44,997 nt of DNA from an uncultured Nitrosomonadales bacterium (GTDB lineage: Bacteria > Pseudomonadota > Gammaproteobacteria > Burkholderiales > Gallionellaceae): contig CAIWRI010000148.1 in the NCBI GenBank assembly GCA_903915035.1, positions 1 through 44,997 on the forward strand, read 5' to 3'. How positions within the stretch are numbered: position 1 is the first letter of the stretch; the number at the start of each line of letters is the position of its first letter. Of the stretch, positions 1 to 8,776 are shown in pieces. The translations under genes were made by a program, and so were the position numbers. The notes under the pieces were generated by a model, which was given only the letters and a program-made list of their open reading frames with translations, did not search any database and had not been told where the DNA came from.

Positions 1-191
1 CCGCAAAAATATACGGTTTCCGATTTTTCTGCCTTGAATTCTGCCGGGGCAAATCCGCTCCCTTGATGACTGCCGTCACAAAACGGTTGTCCTGCACTTT
101 TTCCGCAGGTGCAATACCAATAACTTTTGCCCGCTTCAACTTCAACGGCAAAGGGTGACTTCTGTGCAACATGGGGTTTATTTTCAGACAT
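1..191 (-). CDS. CDGSH iron-sulfur domain protein (3' part outside the window)
   Basis: The minus strand reads from an ATG at 191 with no stop before the window edge, so only the first 63 codons are visible. The peptide contains WYCTCGKSAGQPFCDGSHQG, which matches the CDGSH signature: C-X-C, then P-F-C-D-G-S-H, giving three Cys and one His as 2Fe-2S ligands (known for the mitoNEET family). Bacterial members often carry two such motifs; a second one would lie beyond position 1. An AAAGGAG ribosome binding site sits a few bases before the ATG and supports this start. The family is small, soluble and redox-active, and its exact role in bacteria is poorly defined. Upstream lies a copy of the candidate LysR operator (334-351), so it may share regulation with the flavodoxin/dioxygenase genes. 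Confidence 0.88.
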   Translation of the reverse strand, partial: MSENKPHVAQKSPFAVEVEAGKSYWYCTCGKSAGQPFCDGSHQGSGFAPAEFKAEKSETVYFC

Positions 192-333
192 GATTGACTC
201 CTTTAAGCTGTTCGAATGGATGTACTCTTGTAGAGACAGGTGATTTTGGTAAAACAGCGCACCCGCCAATTTTCACGCTCCCAGTATAACGGGGTTGTAT
301 GACAAGAAAAAGACTACATATTTCAATATACTG

Positions 334-351
334 TTGCTAATATCACAACAA
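334..351 (-). promoter_or_regulatory. Candidate LysR operator, copy 2 (upstream of CDGSH gene)
   Basis: The 18 bases here match the reverse complement of 1314-1331 at 17 of 18 positions. The site lies 143 bp upstream of the CDGSH start and next to the 3' end of the LysR gene. The copy at 1314-1346 lies in the promoter region of lysR and the flavodoxin gene. The shared core is TTGCTAATAT. The sequence match is direct; the operator role is inferred. Confidence 0.5.
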
Positions 352-362
352 TCGAATATGGA

Positions 363-1298
363 TCATGCTGGATATGCGGGAAACTGCCTGATTTGAAGAA
401 TTTCATCCCATACGGGCTTAGGACCAATCTGTTGTGCTAGATAATCGGTAAGACTTCTGACACGGTGAGGTATATAACGGTTACTCGGGAAGACAGCGTA
501 GATTCCAACATCCAGCATGGGAAATTCCGGCAGAAGAATTTCAAGGCCGTGTTCGCGTACGGCTTTTTCGACCATGAATGCAGGTGCGCTGGTGATGCCC
601 ATGCCACGGAGCGTGGTCATCAGCAATGCATCTCCGCTATTGGCTGCCAGTCTGCCGGAAACGGGAAACCACTGTGTTTCGCCGTCAATTACAAAAGCCC
701 AGCTTGAACGCATGGCCAGCAAATAGCCCAGACATTCATGGTTGACGAGTTTACTCGGGTGGTTGGGGCGGCCATTTTTTTTCAAATAGTCTGGCGCTGC
801 CACTACAACACTGTGACTGCTGCCGATCTTTCGTGCTACATCGCCAGGACCTAGTTTATCGGTAATGCGGATGGCCAGATCAAAGCCGCCTTCAATCAAA
901 TTGACGCGGCTGTCATTGAATTCCAGTTCTATCGTGATATCCGGGTTGGCTGCCATAAAGTCGCCAAACATCGGCATCAACTGATGTATGCCGAATGAAA
1001 ATGGCAGCGTGATGCGGATATGCCCGCGAGGAGCCTGACGATTTTCGGTCAGATCGGCTTCCGCCGCCTCTACCAGACTCAGAATTTCACGGCATTTTTC
1101 CAGATAAGGCGCGCCAGCAGAAGTAAGACTTAAGCGCCGCGTGCTGCGCGCCAGCAACTTGGCGCCCAGATGCGCTTCCAATGCGGCTATTTTTCGTGTA
1201 ACAATGGAACGCTCGACATTCATCTGCTGCGCCACCGCAGCGAAACTGCCCAGTTCGGCAACCCTTACAAAGAGACGCATGCTGTCGATTCGATCCAT
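363..1298 (-). CDS. LysR family transcriptional regulator
   Basis: This 311-residue protein has the usual LysR size and layout. The N-terminal winged helix-turn-helix (about residues 1-60) includes FAAVAQQMNVERSIVTRKIA and ARSTRRLSLTSAG, which match the family. Residues from about 90 onward form the periplasmic-binding-protein-like effector domain (HIRITLPFSFGIHQLMP). It is divergent from the flavodoxin/dioxygenase pair at 1520 and points toward the CDGSH gene. LysR regulators commonly control the divergent neighbour through a T-N11-A palindrome, and such a palindrome is present at 1324-1346 in the intergenic region. A near-identical copy lies beyond the 3' end of this gene. The effector is unknown; an aromatic or quinone-type compound is a guess from the neighbours. 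Confidence 0.92.
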   Translation of the reverse strand: MDRIDSMRLFVRVAELGSFAAVAQQMNVERSIVTRKIAALEAHLGAKLLARSTRRLSLTSAGAPYLEKCREILSLVEAAEADLTENRQAPRGHIRITLPFSFGIHQLMPMFGDFMAANPDITIELEFNDSRVNLIEGGFDLAIRITDKLGPGDVARKIGSSHSVVVAAPDYLKKNGRPNHPSKLVNHECLGYLLAMRSSWAFVIDGETQWFPVSGRLAANSGDALLMTTLRGMGITSAPAFMVEKAVREHGLEILLPEFPMLDVGIYAVFPSNRYIPHRVRSLTDYLAQQIGPKPVWDEILQIRQFPAYPA

Positions 1299-1313
1299 AA
1301 AAATTCCTGTTTA

Positions 1314-1346
1314 TTGTTGCGATATTAGCAATGATATTTTGCTAAT
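1314..1346. promoter_or_regulatory. Candidate LysR operator, copy 1 (lysR/flavodoxin intergenic region)
   Basis: Positions 1324-1331 (ATTAGCAA) and 1339-1346 (TTGCTAAT) form a perfect 8-bp inverted repeat with a 7-bp spacer. It contains the T-N11-A pattern typical of LysR binding sites. It lies 16-48 bp upstream of the lysR ATG and about 175 bp before the flavodoxin gene. Its left part (1314-1331) is repeated in inverted orientation at 334-351. Confidence 0.65.
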
Positions 1347-1519
1347 TGTAGGCTATTTTTGAAGTATCGGCTGGTGTAGAGTGTGACCGCTGGCAAGATG
1401 CAATGCCGCGTCTATCCTTTTCTGATGGCCGGTGCATTCGGATGCTGTATGATTTAGTAAGGGATGATTCAACGCTGAATCTGGCGTGAAAATTCGATGT
1501 TAATTTATGGAGAGTTAAA

Positions 1520-2074
1520 ATGACAAAAGTAGCAGTAGTTTACCATTCAGGTTATGGTCACACCCAACGCATGGCCGAGGCTGTTGCGGCAGGTGCCGAT
1601 GCAACGTTAATCGCCATCGATGTGGAAGGCAATCTGCCCGACGATGGGTGGGATACCCTGAATGCGGCGGATGCTATCATCATGGGCAGTCCGACTTACA
1701 TGGGGACGGTGAGCTGGCAGTTTAAGAAATTTGCCGATGCGTCCTCCAAACCCTGGTTTACCCAGCAATGGAGGGATAAGGTGTTTGCCGGTTTTACCAA
1801 TAGCGCCACCATGAACGGGGATAAGTTGTCCACCTTGCACTATCTTTTTACATTGTCCATGCAACACAGCGGCATTTGGGTCGGTACAGGCTTGATGCCC
1901 AGTAATTCAAAAGCGGCACAACGCAACGATGTGAACTATGTTGGTTCCTTCTGCGGTGCAATGGCACAAACGCCATCGGATAGCAGTCCGTCGGAAATGC
2001 TGCCCGGCGATCTCGAAACCGCCAGCTTGTTCGGCAAACGCGTGGCCGAAGTGGCCGCCAAACTCAGGGGCTGA
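1520..2074 (+). CDS. Flavodoxin/WrbA-like FMN-binding protein
   Basis: The 184-residue protein opens with a beta strand and phosphate loop typical of flavodoxins (VVYHSGYGHTQRMAEAVAAG), followed by GSPTYMGTVS and a FAGFTNSATMNGDK loop that would contact the FMN ring. Length and motifs fit the WrbA / NAD(P)H-dependent FMN reductase group. It would be cytosolic and transfer electrons, possibly reducing quinones. A GGAGAG ribosome binding site lies just before the ATG. The dioxygenase gene follows after about 30-50 bp on the same strand, suggesting an operon under the divergent LysR regulator. Whether it is a true quinone reductase or an electron carrier cannot be read from the sequence. Confidence 0.85.
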   Translation: MTKVAVVYHSGYGHTQRMAEAVAAGADATLIAIDVEGNLPDDGWDTLNAADAIIMGSPTYMGTVSWQFKKFADASSKPWFTQQWRDKVFAGFTNSATMNGDKLSTLHYLFTLSMQHSGIWVGTGLMPSNSKAAQRNDVNYVGSFCGAMAQTPSDSSPSEMLPGDLETASLFGKRVAEVAAKLRG

Positions 2075-2103
2075 GCTGCATTTGAAATGGCTAATAATTG
2101 TAA

Positions 2104-2907
2104 ATGAAATTGGAGTCTGAGATGCAGGAGCGTATGCCCGTTGTTTTTTTGTCACATGGTGCGCCGGATGCCTTGTTAAAGGCGCCGGATGCCGTGGCTT
2201 GCTGGGCCGGGATAGGTCTGGCAATTGCAAAGCCTGTCGCAATCCTTGTGATATCAGCGCATTGGGAAGCGCGTCAGCCTACGGTCAGCCTGTCCGCTGA
2301 ACCTGAAACCCTCTACGACTTCTCGGGTTTCTCACCCGAACTTTATCGCATAAAGTATCGCGCATCTGGCGCACCCGCTTTGGCTGAACGGGTGAGATCA
2401 CTGCTATCAACTGCGGGAATAGCATCTGATAGCAGTCCGAACCGCGGACTGGATCATGGTGCCTGGGTGCCGCTGTCAGCGATGTATCCGCAGGCCGACG
2501 TGCCGGTCATGCAACTTTCGCTGGTAAGGAACGCAGGCCCGACAATCCATTTCGGGCTTGGGCGGGCACTGGCACCCTTGCGGGATGAAGGTGTGTTGAT
2601 CCTCTGTTCGGGTGCGATCACGCACAATTTTGCGTGGCTGGATTGGCGTGCCGGCGCAGGCAAAGCGCCTTTTCCGCAAGCGGAAGTATTTAATATGTGG
2701 GTCGCCGGACAGTTGGCCGCTCAGAATGTTTCGGCGATGCTTAGTTATCGTTCTGCGCCGCATGGAGCGGAGTCACACCCGAGCGAAGAGCATTTTATGC
2801 CGCTTTTCGTTGCCCTGGGTGCCGCAAAGGATAATACGCCTCAGCGTTATCATCCTCTGTTTTCCTATGGCGCACTTTCCATGGATGCATATATCTGGGG
2901 TGGCTAG
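2104..2907 (+). CDS. LigB-family extradiol dioxygenase (DODA/YgiD type)
   Basis: The protein (267 residues from the first ATG) resembles the class III extradiol dioxygenases of the DODA/YgiD group, which open catechol-type rings. Candidate metal-ligand histidines are in FLSHGAPD, ISAHWEA and SEEHFMPL, and a likely catalytic region is DHGAWVPL. Start choice is uncertain. ATG at 2122 has GGAG six bases upstream, and ATG at 2134 gives the family-typical opening MPVVFLSHG, so the first 6-10 residues may not be translated. It follows the flavodoxin-like gene closely. The natural substrate is unknown; many relatives are annotated as 4,5-DOPA dioxygenase without proof. Confidence 0.87.
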   Translation: MKLESEMQERMPVVFLSHGAPDALLKAPDAVACWAGIGLAIAKPVAILVISAHWEARQPTVSLSAEPETLYDFSGFSPELYRIKYRASGAPALAERVRSLLSTAGIASDSSPNRGLDHGAWVPLSAMYPQADVPVMQLSLVRNAGPTIHFGLGRALAPLRDEGVLILCSGAITHNFAWLDWRAGAGKAPFPQAEVFNMWVAGQLAAQNVSAMLSYRSAPHGAESHPSEEHFMPLFVALGAAKDNTPQRYHPLFSYGALSMDAYIWGG

Positions 2908-3209
2908 AATGACCGGATATTGACCTTGAACCCGATTCGCTCCGGCTTGTACGGGTCTTGCCTGAGTGCGCCTGCTGGCGGAATGCGTCCGTTGCTTGAG
3001 GAAAACCCTAAGCGATGTCTCTAACCGCCCTGTTAAACTGCGCCGTAACCTGTTTTCGCGGCTACTTTTCACCATCCCTATGGCGGGGGGCGTTGCATTT
3101 TGGGCGAAGCTGACATTATCTGGGTTGATCTGACTGAGATGAAACACTGATTATTCGGGGTAATCGGTTGTGTCAGGTCTTCGGCACCGGATTCCGCTGA
3201 ACCCGTTTT
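2908..3209. other. Gene-free interval, nothing recognised
   Basis: This is a spacer between two convergent genes (dioxygenase on plus, SpoIIAA-like on minus). I see no RNA gene, no convincing terminator with a T tract and no repeat. A 124-codon minus-strand reading frame crosses it and runs into the dioxygenase gene, but it has no ribosome binding site and no recognisable protein features. Confidence 0.5.
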
Positions 3210-3557
3210 TTATGCCTGCACCCAGGTTTTTGCTGCATCATAATCGGTAAAGACGCGGATGTCGGCATCGACGAAAATTCGTGACAGCCAAGCTTGCCAG
3301 GTGATCCACTGATTGTCGGTGACTACGGCTATTTTACTGAAATCATGCTGGTGTTCGCGGTTGAAAAACTTCAGCTCTTCCCATGCGACATCCACCGTAT
3401 AGTCAAGCATGGCGCGCAGATCGAACAGCAAATTAAGCGATCCGGCCGAGGTTAGTTTGTAGATCGATTGCTCTTCAAATTCCTTAAAATCAGCAATGGT
3501 GAATTCGCCTAGGATGGCGGCGTTAACGAGGTTATCGGTTTGTTCAATAGTAATCAT
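3210..3557 (-). CDS. SpoIIAA-like (STAS-fold) protein
   Basis: The 115-residue protein has the pattern of the SpoIIAA-like family (DUF3478 type). It opens with the short beta strand MITIEQTDNLVNAAILGEFT, then DFKEFEE, a central LLFDLRAMLDYTVDVAWEEL and a final FTDYDAAKTWVQA. These proteins are predicted to adopt a STAS/CRAL-TRIO-like fold and are of unknown function. The alternating strands and helices fit a single soluble domain, with no signal peptide or membrane segment. An AAAGG-type ribosome binding site lies upstream of the ATG. It sits about 57 bp after the Rieske oxygenase gene on the same strand, so the two may be co-transcribed. No catalytic residue can be proposed. Confidence 0.75.
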   Translation of the reverse strand: MITIEQTDNLVNAAILGEFTIADFKEFEEQSIYKLTSAGSLNLLFDLRAMLDYTVDVAWEELKFFNREHQHDFSKIAVVTDNQWITWQAWLSRIFVDADIRVFTDYDAAKTWVQA

Positions 3558-3614
3558 TTTTTAACCTTTATGAATTTGGCTTTAGCTTAGCATCAAGCTA
3601 TGTTCTGTGATAGC

Positions 3615-4712
3615 TCAACGATGCGCTGCAAAGTTGCGTCGCAGATATTCGTGAAAATGCAACATGCCATCTTCAGTTGGCGACTGATAGGGGCCGTGCT
3701 CTTCGATACCGCGCTGGTACAGCGATTTACGACCCTGATTCATGCGCAGGCAGATAATGTCGTCTTCAAGCGCGGTTTCATTATAGGCACGTTGTTCTGC
3801 CGCGACGTAGTCCCGTTCAAATAAAACAATGTCTTCCAGGTAATAAAACTCGACGATATTGGTGCATGCCTCAGCGCCTTGCGGTACCAGTGTGCTGATA
3901 ACCAGTGTGCCCGGATACCACTCAACCATGATGTTCGGATAGTAAGTCAGCCAGATTGCGCCGTATTTTGGCAGTTGTCCGCCGTGATAGCGCAGCACCT
4001 GTTCCTGCCAGTCGCCATAAGCTGCACTGCCAACCCGCTTGAGTGCATTCTTGATACCGACGGTTTGTACGCTGTATTGTTCGCCAAATTCCCATTTCAG
4101 CTCGCCACAGTCGACAAAATTACCGAGTCCCGGGTGGAAGGGCACAACGTGGTAATCTTCCAGATACACTTCGATGAAAGTCTTCCAGTTGAAGGCATAT
4201 TCATCTACCTGTACACGATCCAGCATATAACCCGAAAAATCCAGATCCTGCATCACGCCGACTTTTGCAAGATCTTTTGCAATGTCGCGACGTCCGGAAA
4301 ACAGCATGCCATTCCATTTTTGCAATGGTGATTTGTTCAGGTGCAAACAGGGATTTTCAGGAAAATGCGGCGCACCGAGTAATTCGCCGTCGGTTTTGTA
4401 GGTCCAACGATGCAAGGGGCAAATAATATGCTGCGCATTGCCGCGTCCTTGCAACATGGTGGCCTGACGATGGCGGCAGATGTTCGATAGCAACTCCACT
4501 CCGTTCGGATTGCGTACCAGCATTTGCGCTTCATCGCGCAGCACCTGATAGTCACCCAGGCTGGGTACCATTAATTCATGGCCGACGTAATTCGGTCCAT
4601 GTTCAAACAACAGTCGCTGTTCCAGCTCCAGTATTTTAGGATCGAAGTACCAGCTAAGTGGCGGTTGTACCTGAGCGGGGTCAAGTTGAATTATTTTAGC
4701 GATATTGGACAA
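3615..4712 (-). CDS. Rieske ring-hydroxylating oxygenase, alpha subunit-like
   Basis: The 365-residue protein has an N-terminal Rieske 2Fe-2S domain with ligands C79, H81, C98 and H101 (C-R-H, 16 residues, C-P-L-H). A C-terminal SRPBCC catalytic domain follows. The mononuclear iron site is visible as EDYHVVPFHPGL (H188, H193), with a carboxylate probably at D317 or D318. Such enzymes insert oxygen into aromatic or quaternary-amine substrates using electrons from a ferredoxin and reductase. No reductase or beta subunit gene is nearby, so the partner must be encoded elsewhere. The gene is divergent from xseB. The substrate cannot be told from sequence; choline-monooxygenase-like and aromatic-ring types are both possible. 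Confidence 0.85.
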   Translation of the reverse strand: MSNIAKIIQLDPAQVQPPLSWYFDPKILELEQRLLFEHGPNYVGHELMVPSLGDYQVLRDEAQMLVRNPNGVELLSNICRHRQATMLQGRGNAQHIICPLHRWTYKTDGELLGAPHFPENPCLHLNKSPLQKWNGMLFSGRRDIAKDLAKVGVMQDLDFSGYMLDRVQVDEYAFNWKTFIEVYLEDYHVVPFHPGLGNFVDCGELKWEFGEQYSVQTVGIKNALKRVGSAAYGDWQEQVLRYHGGQLPKYGAIWLTYYPNIMVEWYPGTLVISTLVPQGAEACTNIVEFYYLEDIVLFERDYVAAEQRAYNETALEDDIICLRMNQGRKSLYQRGIEEHGPYQSPTEDGMLHFHEYLRRNFAAHR

Positions 4713-4787
4713 GCCTGCATCATCCTTGCAAATTGTTACGGGAAAGGTAGCGATTTTCCTCTAAATCACTAAAGAGGGCAACAAAAA

Positions 4788-4817
4788 TTGCCTCAGAGTG
4801 GATGCGTTGGGTAAAAT
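4788..4817 (+). promoter_or_regulatory. Candidate sigma70 promoter for xseB-ispA-dxs
   Basis: TTGCCT (4788-4793) and TAAAAT (4812-4817) are separated by 18 bp and lie just upstream of xseB. The -35 element falls in a short inverted repeat (GGCAA, spacer, TTGCC). Assignment is by eye only. Confidence 0.4.
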
Positions 4818-4845
4818 GTAACACTTTTCTACTCAGAAGAATGAA

Positions 4846-5073
4846 ATGACCGGAAAATCGCAAAAAGTGCCAGGCTATGAATCGGCCATGGCCGAACTGG
4901 AAAGCATAGTTGCTGACATGGAAGCTGGCCGGCTATCATTGGAAGATTCGCTGGCCGCGTATAAACGTGCTGCCGAACTATTGACCTTTTGCAGGATGCG
5001 TCTGGAAGATGCACAACAGCAGGTGCGGGTGCTGGAAGAGGGCGTGTTGAAAGAGTTAGGTGAAGATAGATGA
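4846..5073 (+). CDS. xseB: Exodeoxyribonuclease VII small subunit
   Basis: The 75-residue protein matches XseB in size and pattern: YESAMAELESIVADMEAGRLSLEDSLAAYKRAAELL, split by family-typical charged heptads, then a helix LRMRLEDAQQQVRVLEEG-like tail. XseB forms the helical partner of the large XseA nuclease, which degrades single-stranded DNA; xseA itself is not in this window. It is the first gene of a tight cluster, with its stop codon overlapping the ispA start by 4 bp (ATGA). The xseB-ispA-dxs order is widely conserved in Proteobacteria, which supports the call for such a short gene. Confidence 0.95.
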   Translation: MTGKSQKVPGYESAMAELESIVADMEAGRLSLEDSLAAYKRAAELLTFCRMRLEDAQQQVRVLEEGVLKELGEDR

Positions 5074-5963
5074 TGAATAGTGATTTTAGCAGTTGGGCTG
5101 CCGCTCACCAATCCCGTTTTGAAACCGTGTTGCGGGAGTTGTTGCCGCAACCTCAAATCGCACCACAACGCTTGCATCAGGCGATGCGTTATGCCGTGCT
5201 GGATGGTGGTAAGCGTGTGCGCCCCCTGCTGGCTTTTGCCGCTGGCGAACTGGCAGGCGCTGATGTGATGCGCGTGAATATTGCCTCTGCCGCCGTTGAG
5301 TTGATTCATGCCTATTCACTGGTTCATGACGATATGCCCTGTATGGACGATGATGTGTTGCGCCGTGGCAAGCCGACTTGCCATGTGGAATACGATGAAG
5401 CGACTGCGTTACTGGTAGGTGATGCCTTGCAATCGCTGGCCTTTGGACTGCTTGCCGAACATCGACTGAGCGATGATGCCGGCTTGCAATTGGAGATGAT
5501 CAAGTTGCTGGCAAACGCCTCCGGTTCACGCGGTATGGCGGGGGGGCAGGCGATTGATCTTGCAAGTGTCGGAAAATCACTTAGTTTGCCTGAACTTGAA
5601 AATATGCATATACACAAGACAGGTGCGTTAATACGTGCTGCAGTTCTGTTAGGCGCACAGTGCGGGACGGTGACGCAGGCGCAGCTTGCAAGACTCGATC
5701 ATTACGGTAAATGCATAGGGCTTGCCTTTCAGGTGGTGGACGATGTATTGGATACGGAAGCCGATACTGCTACGCTGGGCAAAACCGCAGGCAAAGATGC
5801 CGAGCATGATAAACCGACATACGTCACCTTGCTGGGTGTTGCCGCAGCGCGTGCAATGGCGCAGCAATTGCACCGGGAAGCGCTGGACAGCCTGGCAGAA
5901 TTTGGCGGCGGTGCGCTGCGACTGCGTGAACTCGCCGATTTTATTGTACTGAGAGCGTTCTGA
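5070..5963 (+). CDS. ispA: Geranyltranstransferase / farnesyl diphosphate synthase
   Basis: IspA condenses isopentenyl diphosphate with dimethylallyl and geranyl diphosphate to make farnesyl diphosphate, the precursor of undecaprenyl and quinone side chains. The 297-residue protein shows both aspartate-rich metal-binding motifs: D87-D88 to D93-D94 in [12 protein letters not shown], and DDVLD in [13 protein letters not shown]. It also shows the GGKRVRPLL motif that binds isopentenyl diphosphate. Length fits bacterial short-chain prenyl synthases. The start codon overlaps the end of xseB and its stop overlaps the dxs start (TGATG), so the three genes are translationally coupled. The overlap with dxs is functionally sensible because both act in isoprenoid supply. 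Confidence 0.96.
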   Translation: MMNSDFSSWAAAHQSRFETVLRELLPQPQIAPQRLHQAMRYAVLDGGKRVRPLLAFAAGELAGADVMRVNIASAAVELIHAYSLVHDDMPCMDDDVLRRGKPTCHVEYDEATALLVGDALQSLAFGLLAEHRLSDDAGLQLEMIKLLANASGSRGMAGGQAIDLASVGKSLSLPELENMHIHKTGALIRAAVLLGAQCGTVTQAQLARLDHYGKCIGLAFQVVDDVLDTEADTATLGKTAGKDAEHDKPTYVTLLGVAAARAMAQQLHREALDSLAEFGGGALRLRELADFIVLRAF

Positions 5964-7831
5964 TGTATTCCTTGCTTAATCTCATTAATACCCCCGCAGA
6001 ATTGCGCAAACTGTCGCGCGAGCAATTGCTGTCGCTGGCAAGGGAGCTACGCGAGTTTCTGGTCGAATCTGTCAGCAAAACAGGCGGGCATTTGTCCTCT
6101 AATCTCGGTACGGTCGAATTGACCATCGCGCTGCACGCGATTTATAACACGCCGGAAGATAAGCTGGTGTGGGATGTCGGTCACCAGACCTATGCGCATA
6201 AAATTTTAACCGGACGACGTGAGGCTATGAGTACCTTGCGCATGAAGGGTGGCATAGCCGGGTTTCCCCGGCGTGACGAGAGTCCTTACGATACTTTTGG
6301 CACCGGCCATTCCAGCACCTCGATTTCTGCCGCATTGGGCATGGCGGTGGCCGCGCAATTGTCAGGCTCTGAACGACGCGCGGTGGCGATTATCGGCGAT
6401 GGTGCAATGACCGGCGGCATGGCTTTCGAGGCGCTCAACAATGCGGGTGCGATGAATGCCAACCTGCTGGTGATACTCAACGATAACGATATGTCAATCT
6501 CGCGGCCTGTAGGTGCGTTGAACAACTATCTGGCCAAACTGATGTCAGGGCGTTTTTATGCGGCGATGCGGCGCGGCAGTGAAAAGGTCTTGAAAGGACT
6601 GCCGCCGGTGCTGGAATTCGCCAAGCGTGCCGAAGAGCATGTCAAAGGTATGGTGATACCCGGCACAATGTTTGAGGAATTCGGCTTCAATTATATTGGT
6701 CCGATTGATGGTCATGATCTGAACGCCTTGCTGGACACACTGAGTAATATTCGTCAGCTTGAAGGTCCTCAATTTTTGCATGTCGTCACGCAGAAGGGTA
6801 AGGGGTATGCCCGAGCCGAAGCTGATTGCCAGTTGTATCACGGGGTGGGTAAATTTGACCGGGATCAGGGGATCGTTGCCAAACCCGTTGCAAACAACGT
6901 CCAAGGCAGGATCGCTAAGCCGACTTATACCCAGGTTTTCGGGGAATGGCTGTGTGATATCGCCGCAGTAAATGATAAAGTCGTTGGCATTACGCCAGCG
7001 ATGTGTGAAGGTTCCGGTATGCCGGATTTCGCCAGGAGGTTTCCTGCGCGTTATTTTGATGTAGGCATTGCCGAACAACATGCACTGACATTTGCGGCTG
7101 GTCTGGCTTGTGACGGTTACAAGCCGGTAGTGGCAATCTATTCGACTTTCCTGCAACGCGCCTATGATCAGTTGATTCATGATATTGCAATCCAGAAATT
7201 ACCGGTGGTCTTGGCGATTGATCGTGGCGGACTGGTGGGCGCGGATGGTGCAACGCACGCCGGAAGTTTTGATCTGTCCTTTTTGCGTTGTATTCCGAAT
7301 ATGACGGTCATGGCACCCGCCGATGAAAATGAGTGCAGGCAGATGCTGTATACCGCGATTCAACTCGACACGCCAAGTGCGGTGCGCTATCCGCGTGGTG
7401 TGGGGCCGGGTGTTACGATTGAAGAAAAGATGCAGGTTTTACCTGTCGGTCGGGGCGATTTGCGGCGTGAGGGGAAACGTATTGCCATACTGGCCTTCGG
7501 TTCGATGTTGGCACCGGCGTTACTGGCGGCTGAGCAACTGGATGCGACGGTCGTGAATATGCGTTTCGTCAAGCCGCTGGATGTTGAACTTGTGCTGCGT
7601 ATGGCCGCCAGTCATGAACTGCTGGTTACAGTGGAAGAAAATGTCGTGCAGGGCGGGGCGGGTAGCGGGGTTGCCGAATACCTGATGCAACAGGGTATAT
7701 TAATACCGTTTTTGCAGCTGGGTTTGCCGGATCGTTTCATCGAACAGGGCGAGCCTGCGCAGATGCTCAGCGATTGTGGTCTGGATGCCGCAGGTATCGT
7801 GCTTGCAATACAAGTCAGATTGACCAAGTAA
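5963..7831 (+). CDS. dxs: 1-deoxy-D-xylulose-5-phosphate synthase
   Basis: Dxs joins pyruvate and glyceraldehyde 3-phosphate in the first step of the methylerythritol phosphate pathway, using thiamine diphosphate. The 622-residue length is normal. Visible features are [16 protein letters not shown] near the N terminus, the thiamine-diphosphate motif [16 protein letters not shown] with the closing NDNDMSIS, and the transketolase-like pyrimidine domain with [15 protein letters not shown], where the catalytic Glu and His are expected. The C-terminal transketolase domain ends the protein. The ATG overlaps the ispA stop by one base. Dxs also feeds thiamine and pyridoxal synthesis. Confidence 0.97.
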   Translation: MYSLLNLINTPAELRKLSREQLLSLARELREFLVESVSKTGGHLSSNLGTVELTIALHAIYNTPEDKLVWDVGHQTYAHKILTGRREAMSTLRMKGGIAGFPRRDESPYDTFGTGHSSTSISAALGMAVAAQLSGSERRAVAIIGDGAMTGGMAFEALNNAGAMNANLLVILNDNDMSISRPVGALNNYLAKLMSGRFYAAMRRGSEKVLKGLPPVLEFAKRAEEHVKGMVIPGTMFEEFGFNYIGPIDGHDLNALLDTLSNIRQLEGPQFLHVVTQKGKGYARAEADCQLYHGVGKFDRDQGIVAKPVANNVQGRIAKPTYTQVFGEWLCDIAAVNDKVVGITPAMCEGSGMPDFARRFPARYFDVGIAEQHALTFAAGLACDGYKPVVAIYSTFLQRAYDQLIHDIAIQKLPVVLAIDRGGLVGADGATHAGSFDLSFLRCIPNMTVMAPADENECRQMLYTAIQLDTPSAVRYPRGVGPGVTIEEKMQVLPVGRGDLRREGKRIAILAFGSMLAPALLAAEQLDATVVNMRFVKPLDVELVLRMAASHELLVTVEENVVQGGAGSGVAEYLMQQGILIPFLQLGLPDRFIEQGEPAQMLSDCGLDAAGIVLAIQVRLTK

Positions 7832-7837
7832 TTTTGT

Positions 7838-7857
7838 CGGGATTTGTTATAATCCCG
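7838..7857 (+). promoter_or_regulatory. Hairpin carrying a TATAAT box upstream of folE2
   Basis: CGGGATT (7838-7844) and AATCCCG (7851-7857) form a perfect 7-bp stem with a 6-base loop. A consensus -10 box TATAAT lies at 7848-7853, across the loop and right arm. No good -35 is present at 16-18 bp. There is no T tract, so it is not a standard terminator of dxs. The TTGTTATAAT string resembles one half of a Zur box, of interest because zinc-independent FolE2 genes are Zur-regulated in some bacteria; the other half is not conserved. Confidence 0.4.
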
Positions 7858-7886
7858 TCCACATGAATTTAGATAGAAAGCATATT

Positions 7887-8690
7887 ATGAATACTCCCGG
7901 CACAGCGCCTATTGCTGACGTGCAAAATTTGGCGGATTTGCGCCAGATAGCGATCAATCGTGTTGGTATCAAGGGGATTCGTCATCCGGTCAAGGTGCGG
8001 GACAAGAGTGTCGGTGTGCAGCACACCATTGCGACCTTTAATATGTATGTTCATCTGCCGCATAATTTCAAAGGCACGCACATGTCGCGCTTTGTCGAGA
8101 TACTTAATCGGCATGAGCGTGAAATTTCTGTGGAATCATTTGAAAGTATCCTGCGCGAAATGGTGCTGTTGCTGGAGGCGGAATCGGGTTACATTGAGAT
8201 GAGTTTCCCGTATTTTGTCAACAAGACAGCGCCGGTTTCGGGCGTGCAAAGCTTGCTTGATTACGATGTAACGCTGATAGGCGAAATGAAAGCCGGTGTT
8301 GCATCGGTGACGATGAAGGTGCTGGTTCCTGTGACCAGTTTGTGTCCTTGTTCGAAGAAAATATCTGATCGCGGCGCGCATAACCAGCGCTCACATGTCA
8401 CGCTTACCTTGCGTACCAACAGCTTTGTCTGGATTGAAGATGTGGTGCGTATTGCTGAGGAGCAGGCATCTTGCGAGTTGTATGGTTTGCTCAAACGCCC
8501 CGATGAAAAATATGTCACTGAACGTGCTTACGATAACCCGAAGTTCGTTGAGGATATGGTGCGCGATGTCGCCGCTGTGCTCAATGCCGATCCGCGCATT
8601 GACGGCTATATTATCGAGTCCGAGAACTTCGAGTCCATTCATAATCATTCAGCCTATGCGATGATAGAACGGGATAAAACCACATCGTGA
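7887..8690 (+). CDS. folE2: GTP cyclohydrolase FolE2 (type IB)
   Basis: FolE2 converts GTP to dihydroneopterin triphosphate, the first step of folate and queuosine precursor synthesis. The IB enzyme can work with metals other than zinc. The protein shows the family landmarks [12 protein letters not shown], the substrate region [23 protein letters not shown] with the catalytic Cys, and a C-terminal [14 protein letters not shown] prefer the ATG at 7887 (267 residues) because [13 protein letters not shown] is the normal family opening. An in-frame ATG at 7863 would add eight residues but lies almost at the end of the hairpin and has no ribosome binding site. folP further right completes part of the same pathway. 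Confidence 0.95.
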   Translation: MNTPGTAPIADVQNLADLRQIAINRVGIKGIRHPVKVRDKSVGVQHTIATFNMYVHLPHNFKGTHMSRFVEILNRHEREISVESFESILREMVLLLEAESGYIEMSFPYFVNKTAPVSGVQSLLDYDVTLIGEMKAGVASVTMKVLVPVTSLCPCSKKISDRGAHNQRSHVTLTLRTNSFVWIEDVVRIAEEQASCELYGLLKRPDEKYVTERAYDNPKFVEDMVRDVAAVLNADPRIDGYIIESENFESIHNHSAYAMIERDKTTS

Positions 8691-8772
8691 AGGGAGAAGA
8701 GGGAAGGGTAAAAGCAGGTTTGGCATTTTTCCTTGAGCACAGCGTTCCCTTCCCCCCTTAACCCTTCTCTTA
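8689..8772. repeat. Paired-heptamer element, folE2/amidotransferase junction
   Basis: The left arm consists of three heptamers from 8689 to 8709 (GAAGGGA, GAAGAGG, GAAGGGT) starting inside the folE2 stop codon. The right arm at about 8744-8767 has CCCTT units spaced 9 and 7 bp apart. The arms are imperfectly complementary around a loop of about 35 nt. The same left-arm heptamers recur at 24539-24559. The next gene starts at 8777 with no Shine-Dalgarno sequence. Confidence 0.75.
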
Positions 8773-8776
8773 TTAT

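Noticed and set aside
2773..3147. Minus-strand frame of 124 codons over the dioxygenase end and spacer
   Set aside because: No ribosome binding site, overlaps a recognised gene, and composition is not protein-like.
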